Source of the DNA: JACMLD01 sp047602295
GTDB taxonomy: Bacteria; Bacteroidota; Bacteroidia; Chitinophagales; Chitinophagaceae
Direction of reading: 5' to 3'
Length of the DNA stretch: 64,000 nucleotides
NCBI GenBank assembly: GCA_047602295.1
Contig: JASGHP010000001.1
Coordinates: 682,001-746,000, forward strand
Part shown: positions 26,412 to 35,898 of the stretch, in pieces
Position numbering within the stretch: the stretch's first letter is position 1
Layout: each line of letters opens with the position of its first letter
Notes under the pieces: generated by a model
What the model saw: only the letters and a program-made list of their open reading frames with translations
The model's database searches: none
What the model was told of the DNA's origin: nothing
Translations under genes and position numbers: made by a program

Positions 26412-26440
26412 AAACAGCGACTGATTACCAGTCGCTGTTT
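26412..26440. terminator. Strong bidirectional terminator
   Basis: Twelve-base stem AAACAGCGACTG (26412-26423) with CAGTCGCTGTTT (26429-26440) and a five-base loop, T-rich on both sides. It closes the NAD block and the convergent gene at 26460. Confidence 0.85.
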
Positions 26441-26459
26441 TGTTTTAGGTATTCAGGTT

Positions 26460-27305
26460 TTATTTTATTTCTGCTATCCAGGTCTGTACAAAAGCCCTTG
26501 CTGGTTCCACTACTTCTTTTCCTGCACGGAAAGCCAGTTTCCAACGATTGCTTTTGTGTTCATAAGCCGGGTTTACAAAATATTTCTTACCGTTTCTTTC
26601 TGTCAACTGTGCATCAAAATCAATATTGCTGGTTTCATCTATAAATTGTTTTAAACGTTCTTTTACAAACAATAATTGATTGACCGGATACTTTGCCTGC
26701 CATTCTTCCAGTCGTCTTTTATTAGATGCTTCGAACGATTTTAATGTTTCAGGATAGTTTTGTGTGTAATTGGCAATCATTTTATTGTTTGGGTCTTGCG
26801 CTTCTTTTAATTGTTGTTGTAAAGTTTGAACGATGGGTTCAAAAATCTTTTTTGTAGAAGCATCTGCTTTTTTATAGTTGGCCTCTGTTTCTGCCAGGCT
26901 TTTTTTGTATTGCTCAATCATACTACTACGCATTTCTTCGGGTGTTTGCAATGTGGCAAGTTTAGGCTTATTGTCTTCCCGCATTTGATTGTATTGGCGT
27001 AGGAAATCCTGGCTGTTTACATACTGTTTGGTGTATGAGAGCAAATCTTTTGTTACAGCAGTTCTGTTATTGCTGGCGATATTTTTTGCATTGCGCAAGC
27101 CATATTGATCTATGTAACCGCCAAAAATACTATTGCTGATTTTTTCATCGGCGCTTGCTTTAGTAATACCCAATTGCTGCAGAAAATCTTCTGCTATCTT
27201 GTGGGTTGTAAATGAAAAGAGAAAAAAGCTAAGCATGGTTAATGCTATGGCAAGCATACTATAGCGTATGCGCACATTTAGTGCATGTGGAGATAACTGT
27301 TTCAT
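26460..27305 (-). CDS. Membrane-anchored protein of unknown function
   Basis: From the ATG at 27305 (MKQLSPHALNVRIRY) the protein has 281 residues; an upstream start at 27398 would overlap the preceding gene. A single membrane helix or signal anchor (about 17-36) precedes a largely helical, charged, coiled-coil-prone region (KSLAETEANYKKADASTKKIFEPIVQTLQQQLKEAQD). No family recognised. It is the last of three minus-strand genes after a hemerythrin-like gene and a UGT gene, with gaps of 44 and 72 bases, so an operon is plausible. Confidence 0.65.
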   Translation of the reverse strand: MKQLSPHALNVRIRYSMLAIALTMLSFFLFSFTTHKIAEDFLQQLGITKASADEKISNSIFGGYIDQYGLRNAKNIASNNRTAVTKDLLSYTKQYVNSQDFLRQYNQMREDNKPKLATLQTPEEMRSSMIEQYKKSLAETEANYKKADASTKKIFEPIVQTLQQQLKEAQDPNNKMIANYTQNYPETLKSFEASNKRRLEEWQAKYPVNQLLFVKERLKQFIDETSNIDFDAQLTERNGKKYFVNPAYEHKSNRWKLAFRAGKEVVEPARAFVQTWIAEIK

Positions 27306-27349
27306 GGATGGTTTAATATTGATGGTTAATAAATAGTTTGATAGTTGTT

Positions 27350-28027
27350 TTAAGCCAGTAACGCGGCTTCGGTAATGCCTTCCTGGATAAGATTCCATCG
27401 GGTTGTGCTTAATTCCTGTTTTGCAAGCAATAGCATTTTGTCAAGAATATTCAGTTCGTTGTTTTTGATTTTTTTTAGCCAGGCAATAATTTCAAAATTG
27501 CTAAGGCCACGCATCATCCAGGTGTTTAGAAGATGAAGGTCTTCCTGGTTATAAGTAGCAACTAATTTTTGTTGCAGGCTTTTCAGTTGCGTATCTGTAT
27601 AAAATTGCCAGAGCAATTTGTTTATTACTAATTCTTCTTTTGCCATTTGTTGAAGGCTATGCAGCAGCAAATCGGTAAAAGCTTTTCTGATAGCGCTTCC
27701 CATCTCTATTTTTTCTTCTGTAGAAACAGCGTGGTGAAAAATATTTATCAAAGCCTGCATGCGATTGATGAAAGAAAATTGTTGCGATTGTTCTTCCTCA
27801 AAAAAGAGCAAAGCGGACGGTTCTGCGGAAACAATTGCAGGCAATATTATTGCATGCTCTGTAACAGTATGATTATACAACAAGTCCAATGCTTGGTTTA
27901 GCTGCGGTATTAGAATAGCAGTTTCTTCCGGGTTATTGAAGTCTGTCTGTAATATTTTGCCAGATGTTTGATAAAGCAGTTGCTTCAAGCCTTTGTGTAC
28001 AAAGTGAAAAATATTATGACGTGCCAT
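27350..28027 (-). CDS. Hemerythrin-like helical protein
   Basis: A 225-residue all-helical protein. Histidines fall in the order HNIFHFVHKGLK (4-15), YNHTVTEHAIILPAI (52-66), FHHAV and LLHSLQQMAKEEL, the H...HxxxE...H...HxxxE spacing of the hemerythrin/HHE fold that binds a di-iron or haem-like cofactor. Assignment rests on this pattern, as overall similarity to any named member is not evident to me. Roles in the family include oxygen or NO sensing and iron handling. Confidence 0.55.
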   Translation of the reverse strand: MARHNIFHFVHKGLKQLLYQTSGKILQTDFNNPEETAILIPQLNQALDLLYNHTVTEHAIILPAIVSAEPSALLFFEEEQSQQFSFINRMQALINIFHHAVSTEEKIEMGSAIRKAFTDLLLHSLQQMAKEELVINKLLWQFYTDTQLKSLQQKLVATYNQEDLHLLNTWMMRGLSNFEIIAWLKKIKNNELNILDKMLLLAKQELSTTRWNLIQEGITEAALLA

Positions 28028-28099
28028 AAAAAGATTTTAAAGTAGATTATAATTTTAGTAGGGATTGATTTTTATACAATCAGCAATTGAAAACGATTA

Positions 28100-29461
28100 T
28101 TAGTTTAGAGCAGTTTTCAATTTTAAAATTGTATTCGCTCTTCCTGGTTTTATTGTGCCTAGCAATTGGGCAATATACCTGGCGCATAGTTCTGTTGGCT
28201 GATAGGCATCAAACTCTTTACTAAGTTTTCTTACATTTTGCTTGTATAATGGATTGCTGATGACCTCATTCACAGCATCTGCCAATTGCGTTGGCAATGG
28301 TTTTTCTGTTTTCAGGTTGATGCCAAGTTTAAAATAACCAACCCTTGCGCAAATTTCATTTTTGCCTTCATGTATGCCTGCTACCACAAGCGGCAGGTTG
28401 TTTTCAATGCCCATCATCACACCACCATAGCCACCATTGGTTATGTAAGCATCTGCATAAGGCATTACATCATGAAAAGGAATGAAGTCTTCAATAATAA
28501 TGTTATCGTATGGATAAAGGTTTCGCAGCTTTGCAGTTTGCGAGCCGCCAGTAGTGCAAATAACCAGTGTTTCAGTTTTCTTAAATGCTTCCAGCGCTGG
28601 TACAATAATTTTGTTGATGTCTTTTTCTACAGTGCCTTGGGTTAACAATACCACTCTTTTGTATCGGTTAATCCTTGTATCAAACCATTGGCTATGCTGT
28701 TTAGCAGATGCAAATGGCAACAACGGACCAATAAAATGTATATGGCTGCTCATCTTCTGTCTTTTGTATTCAAAACCCGGTGTACCGCTTTGCAGTAACA
28801 AATCAGATTTTTGAATAAGCATATCAAAAATGCTTTCACCTCCATTTTGTATAGCATATTCCTGTAGCAATTGATGCAGTACTTTGTTCGGTTGTTTAAA
28901 TATGATATTGTCTGCAAACCATCTGAGGAAAGCCTGTTTCATTTTTCCAACCAATGAGTAAGAAGGAGCTATACCCAATCCGCTAGGTGGCAAATCTGCA
29001 GAAGTTTCTGTAAGTGGCAATACGCCTATAGAAACAACAGGAATGTGCATACGCTCTTTTACAAAAGGAATTCCTGTAAAAGCGCAATCCGCTACTAATA
29101 AATCAAACGGGAAACTTTTATAAACCTCCGCAATGTCTTGATAGTATTCAGGGGCACGCAGTACAAAAGCATTGATAATATCAAATTTCAGTTTGCCAAT
29201 AGCGGTTTTTTGTTTTTCTCTACCCGGAAATACTTTATCAAAATCGCCGTCGCTTACATCTATTGCTTTTTTAAAAGGATAGTGATGAATTTTTAGTTGC
29301 TTCAATTTCTTTGCAAACCCGCTTGAAGTATACCATCTTACATCATATCCTAATGTTGCCAGGTGCACTGCAAGACCAGTTAGTGGATTAAAATGTCCGT
29401 CAGCAGGAAAGTTGGCAAACAAAATTTTCCTGCCATTTGCAGAAGTATTAGTTGTATTCAT
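28100..29461 (-). CDS. UGT-like glycosyltransferase (GT1/MGT type)
   Basis: A 453-residue GT-B enzyme. The N-terminal acceptor half starts ILFANFPADGHFNPLTGLAVHLATLGYDVRWYTSSGF. The C-terminal nucleotide-sugar half has VVLLTQGTVEKD, IIEDFIPFHDVMPYADAYITNGGYGGVMMGIENNLPLVVAGIHEGKNEICARV, the family's donor-binding signature with GG replacing HGG. Such enzymes glycosylate macrolides, terpenoids or flexirubin-like pigments. No biosynthetic genes lie beside it, so an acceptor cannot be named; detoxification of foreign compounds is one option. Confidence 0.88.
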   Translation of the reverse strand: MNTTNTSANGRKILFANFPADGHFNPLTGLAVHLATLGYDVRWYTSSGFAKKLKQLKIHHYPFKKAIDVSDGDFDKVFPGREKQKTAIGKLKFDIINAFVLRAPEYYQDIAEVYKSFPFDLLVADCAFTGIPFVKERMHIPVVSIGVLPLTETSADLPPSGLGIAPSYSLVGKMKQAFLRWFADNIIFKQPNKVLHQLLQEYAIQNGGESIFDMLIQKSDLLLQSGTPGFEYKRQKMSSHIHFIGPLLPFASAKQHSQWFDTRINRYKRVVLLTQGTVEKDINKIIVPALEAFKKTETLVICTTGGSQTAKLRNLYPYDNIIIEDFIPFHDVMPYADAYITNGGYGGVMMGIENNLPLVVAGIHEGKNEICARVGYFKLGINLKTEKPLPTQLADAVNEVISNPLYKQNVRKLSKEFDAYQPTELCARYIAQLLGTIKPGRANTILKLKTALN

Positions 29462-29508
29462 ATGAAAGGTTTAATGATTAAAGGATTGCTAATCGTTTTT
29501 TGATTGCA

Positions 29509-29516
29509 CAAACCTA
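29509..29516 (-). promoter_or_regulatory. Putative -7 element for the UGT transcription unit
   Basis: On the minus strand TAGGTTTG matches TAnnTTTG, 47 bases before the UGT start at 29461. No convincing -33 element. Confidence 0.35.
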
Positions 29517-29746
29517 GCAGCTTTCATTGCGTAGAGTAAGCCACAGTTGCATGAACTGATTATTTGATTGTATTAATTGTGATGATGGTGTGCCTGTGCA
29601 GCATTTGGCTTCCTCCGTGTAGTTTAAAACTGTAACCACAGATGGATTGCGCATAGCGTTACATGAATTGTACAATAAGCTGCATGAGCGGATGACTTTT
29701 AAGCGGGTTGTTTGCTACATTTGGGAACCTTAAAAACACCCCTTTT

Positions 29747-32700
29747 TTGAAAAAGCTGTACAGCATAAGTTTTCTTTTGTGCTTCCTCACGCAGGCAGCG
29801 GCCCAGCCACCGAGGCAATATACATTTACCCATTATAGCACGGCCACGGGTTTGCAATCGAACCAGATTAATTCAGTGGTGCAGGATGAAACAGGTTATA
29901 TCTGGCTGGCCACCACAGAAGGACTGGTTCGTTTTGATGGAACCAGGCAAAAAAATTTCCGGCACAACGATAAAGATTCAACAACCATCTGCTCCAATGC
30001 TTTGCTGCAGTTGATAATTGATGATAAACAAAACCTTTGGATACTTTTTGCCAATGGCAGAGCCGGCATATTCAATACAAAAAATTTCAGGTTTAAAGAA
30101 GTCTCGGTTAAACCCAGAAATGAAGCTGCTCTTAAAGCCGTTTTTAAAAGGTTGTCAAAAGATGAATATGGAAACATATTCCTGCTATTAGTGGGGCACG
30201 ATATTTTAAAGTGGGATGAAAGCGACAAGAGCTTTACGGTTATCAGCAATTTTTTTCCTGTAAAAGCAGAATGGGAATACAGCGGCTTTGCGCAGCAGCC
30301 TGGCACACAGAAATATTGGTTTGGGATTCAGGGTGGTGGATTGGCTATTTATAACAGGGCCAACGGGCATCTTAGTTATCCAGGCAATAATATGGATAAT
30401 GAACCGGCTATTGATGCCTTGGGTAAGTTGCCGTCTGTTCAAAATTTCCTGTTCGATAAAAAAAGCAGGTTCTGGTTTGTTAGTTGGACAACCGAGTTTC
30501 CTTACGTGTATTGTTATCATTTAAAAGAATCCAATGTGCCAATGGAGAAGTATGAGTTCTTCTCTACATTTAAAACTTACACTGAGATTAACGGAATTTT
30601 TGAGCAGGCAGATGGAACTATCTGGATAAGAGGTTTAGTTGTCTTTGGGCGTTACATAGAAAACGAAAAGCGATTTGAACTTGTGCATGCAGGTTATGAA
30701 AACGAAAGAAGTATTGATTACAGGATAATTACTTGCCTGTACGAAGACAGGGAAAAAAATATTTGGGTAGGTACAGGTATTAATGGTGTTTTCCGATTCA
30801 ACCCTTCGCAGGAGTTCTTTAGCAACATCATGCATATAAACCGGGTTTCCGGCGCAAATGGAGATGGAAGTCCGCGTTCTTTTTTTCGGGAAAAAGATGG
30901 CAGCTTGCTGGTGGGCATTTGGCAAGATGGAATTTATCGTTACGATAAAAAATTCAATACGCTGCCAGTAGGTATAAAAGGCATTCCTGAAAAAAATGGC
31001 ATAACAGTTTGGGACATGTATGCCACACCGGATAGCAGCGCAGTATGGTTTGCCTCTCAAAACAGTTTGTATAAATATAATACCCAACTCCGTGAGGCCA
31101 CAGTTTACACCAGCAAAAATTTAAATGACAAATACATAAAACAATTAGCCGTTGACAACACAGGCAATCTGTGGCTTGGCATGTCTTCAACCGGTTTATA
31201 TAAATGGAATGAAACGAAAGGCAAAAAGAATTTTGATGCTGGTCTTGCAAAGTTTGAAGCAATCCCCAATACCTCGGTCAATAGTATAATAGTTGATGAA
31301 AAAGGTTTTGTATGGGTTGCTACGGGTTCAGACGGGTTGTATGTAATAGACCCTGTTGCTGACAGTATTGTAATGCATTTTAATAAAAATGCCAGAGGGC
31401 AATTAAACCTGCCAGAGGAAAATGTAACCGATCTGCTTCCTTATAATGACAGCCTGATTGTTTTAAGTACACCGGCTCACCTGTTTCTTTACAATAAGCT
31501 TACGCAGAAAAAGAAAGAACTCGGAACAACAGAAACAACTTCGGGCAATATTAGCAGTCTGCAAAAAGACAATAATGGAAATTTATGGATTGGTACCACT
31601 GTTGCTTTATACAGGGCTACTATTAAAACAAGAGTTTTTGTGCGTTTCAACAGAGATGATGGTATTACCAATGATTTCTTTATTCCTTCTTCCTCTTATA
31701 AATTGCCAGACGGCAGATTGATTTTTGGCGCTTCCGGACAGTTTGTAGTGTTTAACCCTGCACATGTGCTGATAAGTACGCAAGAGCCCAATATCAGCAT
31801 TACAGATTTTAAAGTAATGAACAAATCCCTGCCAGTAGATTCTTTGCTGCAGCTAAAACAAATAGAATTGGGGTATGAAGACAATTCACTTTCTATAGAT
31901 TTTTCTTTGCTTAGCTATATAAGTGCGCATATCATTCAATATAAATTAGACGGTATAGACAAAGATTGGAAGACTGCTGATAAAACCAACCAGGCTATTT
32001 ATTCATACTTACCAGGCGGCCATTATGAACTGCAGTTTAAAACCATTGACTCTGATGGAAAAATTAAACTTAGTAGTTTAAAGCTGGCTATTGATATAAG
32101 ACCACCTTTTTGGAAGACATGGTGGTTTTATGGATTGCTGTTGTTGCTTGCAGGTGGTATTTTGTTTTGGTTGGATAAAACACGCATGAAAAGAAAAGAA
32201 GTGTTATTAAAAATGCGCAGCAATATTGCAGGCAATCTTCATGAAGATATAAATACTGCGCTCAACAATATTAATATACTCAGTGAGATGGCCCGCATGA
32301 AAGCGGATAAAGATCCGGAGAAATCAAAAGAATTTATAGAGCAGATACATAACAAAAGCCACCGCATGATAATTGCCATGGATGATATGCTTTGGAGTAT
32401 TTCACCAGACAATGACAGCATGGAAAAAACTGTGGCAAGAATGCAGGAGTATATTGATTCTATGAACAACCGCCGCAGCACCAACAATAAATTGCTGGTG
32501 GATGAAAAAGTGAAATTGCTAAACCTTGATATGCAGTTCAGGCATGAAGCTTTTCTTTTGTTTAAAGAATGTATTGGCGGTTTGCTGCATGCAGGCGTAA
32601 CAATGTATAAGATGAATGTATTGCTGGACAGATCTGTACTTCTTTACAGCATAGATTTTAACAGTGAAAATTGCGAGAAGCAGGAATTGACAAATATGCA

Positions 32701-32806
32701 GGACAAGCTGATTGTAAGCAGGCACGCAACTGCTATCAATGCACACATCAACCTGCAAGTGCAAAAAAAGAGTTCTGTACTGGAAATTAAAATGATGCTT
32801 GCATGA
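29747..32806 (+). CDS. Reg_prop sensor protein with degenerate histidine-kinase domain
   Basis: Probably starts at the TTG at 29747, which gives LKKLYSISFLLCFLTQAAAQ as a signal peptide; an earlier TTG at 29708 would place 13 residues before it and overlap a TACATTTG -7 match (29716-29723). About 1019 residues. The N-terminal part (about 35-690) is a two-bladed propeller sensor of repeats such as DETGYIWLATTEGLVRFDG and DREKNIWVGTGINGVFRFNP. A Y_Y_Y domain (about 700-780) and one membrane helix (about 790-810) follow. The dimerisation helix keeps a His (IAGNLHEDINTALNNINIL), but the ATPase domain has lost its N, D and G boxes (KECIGGLLHAG, DFNSENCE). It should not bind ATP normally. Confidence 0.85.
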   Translation: MKKLYSISFLLCFLTQAAAQPPRQYTFTHYSTATGLQSNQINSVVQDETGYIWLATTEGLVRFDGTRQKNFRHNDKDSTTICSNALLQLIIDDKQNLWILFANGRAGIFNTKNFRFKEVSVKPRNEAALKAVFKRLSKDEYGNIFLLLVGHDILKWDESDKSFTVISNFFPVKAEWEYSGFAQQPGTQKYWFGIQGGGLAIYNRANGHLSYPGNNMDNEPAIDALGKLPSVQNFLFDKKSRFWFVSWTTEFPYVYCYHLKESNVPMEKYEFFSTFKTYTEINGIFEQADGTIWIRGLVVFGRYIENEKRFELVHAGYENERSIDYRIITCLYEDREKNIWVGTGINGVFRFNPSQEFFSNIMHINRVSGANGDGSPRSFFREKDGSLLVGIWQDGIYRYDKKFNTLPVGIKGIPEKNGITVWDMYATPDSSAVWFASQNSLYKYNTQLREATVYTSKNLNDKYIKQLAVDNTGNLWLGMSSTGLYKWNETKGKKNFDAGLAKFEAIPNTSVNSIIVDEKGFVWVATGSDGLYVIDPVADSIVMHFNKNARGQLNLPEENVTDLLPYNDSLIVLSTPAHLFLYNKLTQKKKELGTTETTSGNISSLQKDNNGNLWIGTTVALYRATIKTRVFVRFNRDDGITNDFFIPSSSYKLPDGRLIFGASGQFVVFNPAHVLISTQEPNISITDFKVMNKSLPVDSLLQLKQIELGYEDNSLSIDFSLLSYISAHIIQYKLDGIDKDWKTADKTNQAIYSYLPGGHYELQFKTIDSDGKIKLSSLKLAIDIRPPFWKTWWFYGLLLLLAGGILFWLDKTRMKRKEVLLKMRSNIAGNLHEDINTALNNINILSEMARMKADKDPEKSKEFIEQIHNKSHRMIIAMDDMLWSISPDNDSMEKTVARMQEYIDSMNNRRSTNNKLLVDEKVKLLNLDMQFRHEAFLLFKECIGGLLHAGVTMYKMNVLLDRSVLLYSIDFNSENCEKQELTNMQDKLIVSRHATAINAHINLQVQKKSSVLEIKMMLA

Positions 32807-32833
32807 ACACCTAATCAAAAATAATTCTTACGC

Positions 32834-33598
32834 TTACTTGCCCAGCCATTTTTTAAACTCAGTTACCTTTTCCCTGCTCACCAAAGATTCTTTATCTACT
32901 GCTGGTTTTAATGCAAGTATAAGACGATTGCCAAAGTATTCATCTATTTTGTCTACGCTTCCAATAGAAACATAGAAAGAACGACTGATGCGAAAATATT
33001 TTTCGGGGTCAAGCATTTCTTCCAATTCATCCATGGTATAGTCTACCACAAATTTTTTGTTGTCTGTTGTTTTAAAAAAGTTCAGCCGCCCATCGCTATA
33101 GAAATAAGCGATGTCATCTATTTCTATGCTTACCAGTTTTTGCGCATGTTTTACCAGGAAGCGTTTGCGGTATTCTTTGTGCTGCAATTTTTGTTGCAGT
33201 TCTTTTACCAGGCTGTCTATGTTAATGTCTGGTTTAGTGTTGCTGTGCAACTTTTCAAATTTGTTCAGTGCAGTTTGCAATTCTTCTTTTTGCACTGGCT
33301 TTAGTAAATAATCAACGCTGTTTACTTTAAATGCTTTTAATGCATATTCATCGTAAGAGGTGGTGAAGATGACCGGGCTTTTTACTTCGGTTAGATTAAA
33401 TATTTCAAAGCTTTGGCCATCGGCAAGTTCTATGTCCATTAAGATAAGATCAGGTGCAGGGTTTTGGCTCAACCACTCCACGCTGCTTTTAATACTGTCT
33501 GCAACGCCTACTATCTCTGCGGTAGAAGTAGTAGCAGCAAGTGTTTTCTGCAGTTTCTTTACTGCCAGTTCTTCATCTTCAATAATAAGGATTCTCAT
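32834..33598 (-). CDS. LytTR family response regulator
   Basis: A 254-residue regulator. The receiver domain (1-120) begins MRILIIEDEELAVKKL, has the phospho-acceptor Asp in LILMDIELADG, the conserved Thr/Ser in VIFTTSYDEYALKAF and the Lys in DYLLKPVQ. The LytTR DNA-binding domain (about 145-250) shows FLVKHAQKLVSIEIDDIAYFYSDGRLNFF and RISRSFYVSIGSVDKIDEYFGNRL. Gene order, 23 bases after a LytS-type kinase, indicates that the kinases upstream phosphorylate it. Confidence 0.93.
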   Translation of the reverse strand: MRILIIEDEELAVKKLQKTLAATTSTAEIVGVADSIKSSVEWLSQNPAPDLILMDIELADGQSFEIFNLTEVKSPVIFTTSYDEYALKAFKVNSVDYLLKPVQKEELQTALNKFEKLHSNTKPDINIDSLVKELQQKLQHKEYRKRFLVKHAQKLVSIEIDDIAYFYSDGRLNFFKTTDNKKFVVDYTMDELEEMLDPEKYFRISRSFYVSIGSVDKIDEYFGNRLILALKPAVDKESLVSREKVTEFKKWLGK

Positions 33599-33621
33599 AT
33601 GCTTGTTATTTTGGGTGCTTT

Positions 33622-34692
33622 TTATATTTCTGTTGTATTGATTTGCTGCCTGTTGCTGTTATTGTTCCAGATAACAGGCAACACTACAGTAAAATTTTTT
33701 TCATCCTCCATTACCTGGAAGCCTGGTTGTTTCAGCAATTCATATTTAGCACGGATGTTTTGCAGGCCCACATTATTGCTGGGTGCTTTTACACTACGCT
33801 TTTGCAGGTTGTTATTTACTACCAGCCTGTTGCCGGCAGTGGTAAAAATATCTATTACCAATGGTTTGTTTTTAGAGAGTACGTTGTGCTTTACTACGTT
33901 TTCTGTAAGCAATTGCAAAGTAAGAGAAGGCAACAGGTAAGAGTCGTAGCGTTTATCAATTTGAATATTCATCTGCACCGCTTCTCCATGCCTTGTCTGC
34001 AATAGTTTATAATAAGAGCGGATAAATTTTATTTCATTTTCTACTGTGCTTACACCTTCTTCATTATTGCGCAACAGGTAACGATATACTTTACTTAATT
34101 CATCTAAAAAAACTTCTGCCTTTTGTTTGTCTACCGCTATCAATGAAGAAAGCGTATTAAAGCAATTGAAAAGAAAATGCGGGTTTACCTGGCTTTTTAA
34201 AGTGTCAAATTCCTGGGCTACGGAGAGTTCCTGCAAAGTTTCTTTTTCTGCATTGCTTTCTTTGTACTGGCCCAGCATATAATCTGCTTCGTACAGTGTT
34301 TCAAAAATTAAATTTACTGCAAGGCCAAGCAGCAAGCCTTTCAGCAGATGGGCTTTTCTTAATGAATATCCCAGTATATGAAAATGATCAAACAAAAGAA
34401 ATAGACTTAGCACTGAAAGCGGCATCAAGAAAAACAGCACTAACAATTTTAATAGCACACGTTGTCTTACTTCATTCAGCCCGGGATATTTTTTTTCAAC
34501 CCAATCATCATAACATACATGCACGTACCACGACAGAGCTCCCCATAAAAGAATAAGCGGGGCAGAAATCAACCAGATATTAATATCCCACAGGTGTCCT
34601 TCGTACAATACCTGGTTTATTACCACGGTAATCAGTGGCATTGAAAACAAGAATGCAAACAGCTTTATCCTGGGCGGTTTTACAAACATCAT
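33622..34692 (-). CDS. LytS-type sensor histidine kinase
   Basis: A 356-residue protein with four N-terminal membrane helices (residues about 10-150) and a cytosolic His_kinase domain. The phospho-acceptor is in LKSQVNPHFLFNCFNTLSSL (about 170-190). The ATPase N box LTLQLLTENVVKHNVLSK is intact and the G region is NNVGLQNIRAKYELL. No separate sensory domain, so the membrane part itself must sense. It overlaps the upstream kinase gene by four bases (ATGA) and precedes the LytTR regulator by 23 bases. Confidence 0.92.
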   Translation of the reverse strand: MMFVKPPRIKLFAFLFSMPLITVVINQVLYEGHLWDINIWLISAPLILLWGALSWYVHVCYDDWVEKKYPGLNEVRQRVLLKLLVLFFLMPLSVLSLFLLFDHFHILGYSLRKAHLLKGLLLGLAVNLIFETLYEADYMLGQYKESNAEKETLQELSVAQEFDTLKSQVNPHFLFNCFNTLSSLIAVDKQKAEVFLDELSKVYRYLLRNNEEGVSTVENEIKFIRSYYKLLQTRHGEAVQMNIQIDKRYDSYLLPSLTLQLLTENVVKHNVLSKNKPLVIDIFTTAGNRLVVNNNLQKRSVKAPSNNVGLQNIRAKYELLKQPGFQVMEDEKNFTVVLPVIWNNNSNRQQINTTEI

Positions 34693-35750
34693 AATGCCAG
34701 CTCCTCTTTGCTGTTGATAAGCTTTATACGGATTAAGCGGCAGGCATTGTCTATATCTGATACGGCAAAAGGCTGGTTCAGTAGATCATATTTTTTTACA
34801 AGGTTGTCCAGGCCCGCTTCAAAATCCATAGCATCTGTTATAGACTTTGGCTGTATATTATTGCGCACTTCCAGGTAATTATCATTTGCAGAGCTGATGG
34901 TAATTACCAACGGTGCAGATTTGCTGACAATATTTTGAGAAAAACTATTTTCAATGATCACCTGTAAAGCCAATGGCGCCAGCAATTTTTGTTTGTCTGC
35001 ATCTTCTATTGCAAGATGCACCTGCAATCCGTCGCCATACCTGGCTTTCAGCAGGTGCAGGTAAGAACTTATAAATTTCATTTCCGTTTCTACTGTTACC
35101 AAATGATCTTCATCATTGCGCAGCATATAACGATATACCTTGCTCATCTCATCCAGAAAGCGTTCTGCTTTTTCTTCATCATCTTGTATAAGGCTGGACA
35201 GTGAGTTAAGGCTATTGAACAAAAAATGCGGGTTCACCTGGCTTTTAAGCCCATGCAACTGGCTTTGTTTATAAGTACGGTGCAATGCTTCTGTTTCAAG
35301 CCTGTTTTTTTTCCAGTCCGTATACCGTGCAATGCCTTCCATTAAGAAGACAAGAAAAATATTTAAAATGCCCAGCGCAAAATAACTCCAAACAAAACCG
35401 CCTTCGTTAAAACTGTAATGCAGCATGGGTATATGTTCGTAACCACTAAACAGCGAATAAAGAAACAAGCCGCTTATCATAAGGAAGGTGATGGTCATAA
35501 GCGATAGGCGCTTAAGTGTATCTTCCTCTTTTGGAAAACGCTCTTTTAATGCTACGGCCACCCAACCACAAAGAATAAAATCAATGCAGGCAGCACCGCC
35601 GCTTAGCAGGGTAGCGGTTATAAATATTTTCCAACTGCTGAAATATTGCTGCTCTAGAATGATGCAATTGATAATAAAAGCAAAAACGGGCATTACCAGC
35701 AGCATTACCAGGTTGTCTTTGCCGTTATATTGTGGAAGCTTCAGGTTCAT
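34689..35750 (-). CDS. LytS-type histidine kinase paralogue with altered N box
   Basis: A 353-residue paralogue of the next gene with the same layout: four membrane helices, then LKSQVNPHFLFNSLNSLSSL with the phospho-acceptor His. The N box reads LALQVIIENSFSQNIVSK: the Glu-Asn pair is kept, but the usual Lys-His is replaced by Ser-Gln, and the G region is only EAGLDNLVKKYDLL. It may be a weak kinase or a regulatory partner that forms heterodimers with the intact copy. Translation is coupled to that copy by the four-base overlap. Confidence 0.9.
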   Translation of the reverse strand: MNLKLPQYNGKDNLVMLLVMPVFAFIINCIILEQQYFSSWKIFITATLLSGGAACIDFILCGWVAVALKERFPKEEDTLKRLSLMTITFLMISGLFLYSLFSGYEHIPMLHYSFNEGGFVWSYFALGILNIFLVFLMEGIARYTDWKKNRLETEALHRTYKQSQLHGLKSQVNPHFLFNSLNSLSSLIQDDEEKAERFLDEMSKVYRYMLRNDEDHLVTVETEMKFISSYLHLLKARYGDGLQVHLAIEDADKQKLLAPLALQVIIENSFSQNIVSKSAPLVITISSANDNYLEVRNNIQPKSITDAMDFEAGLDNLVKKYDLLNQPFAVSDIDNACRLIRIKLINSKEELAL

Positions 35751-35833
35751 TCTTCTTCCAAATTACTGCGTTTTACGGATTGGGTGTTGCATCAGGCTAT
35801 CAAATGGGTGCGGAGGGGTATGAATTGCAAAAA

Positions 35834-35865
35834 CCAGCGCATCAATTGTGCAGTTGATGCGCTGG
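35834..35865 (-). terminator. Terminator of the cytochrome c gene
   Basis: Twelve-base stem CCAGCGCATCAA and TTGATGCGCTGG with an eight-base loop, followed on the minus strand by TTTTTG. It separates the cytochrome gene from the LytS genes. Confidence 0.85.
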
Positions 35866-35898
35866 CATCTGCAGATAAAATTGCAATTTTATTGCTAG

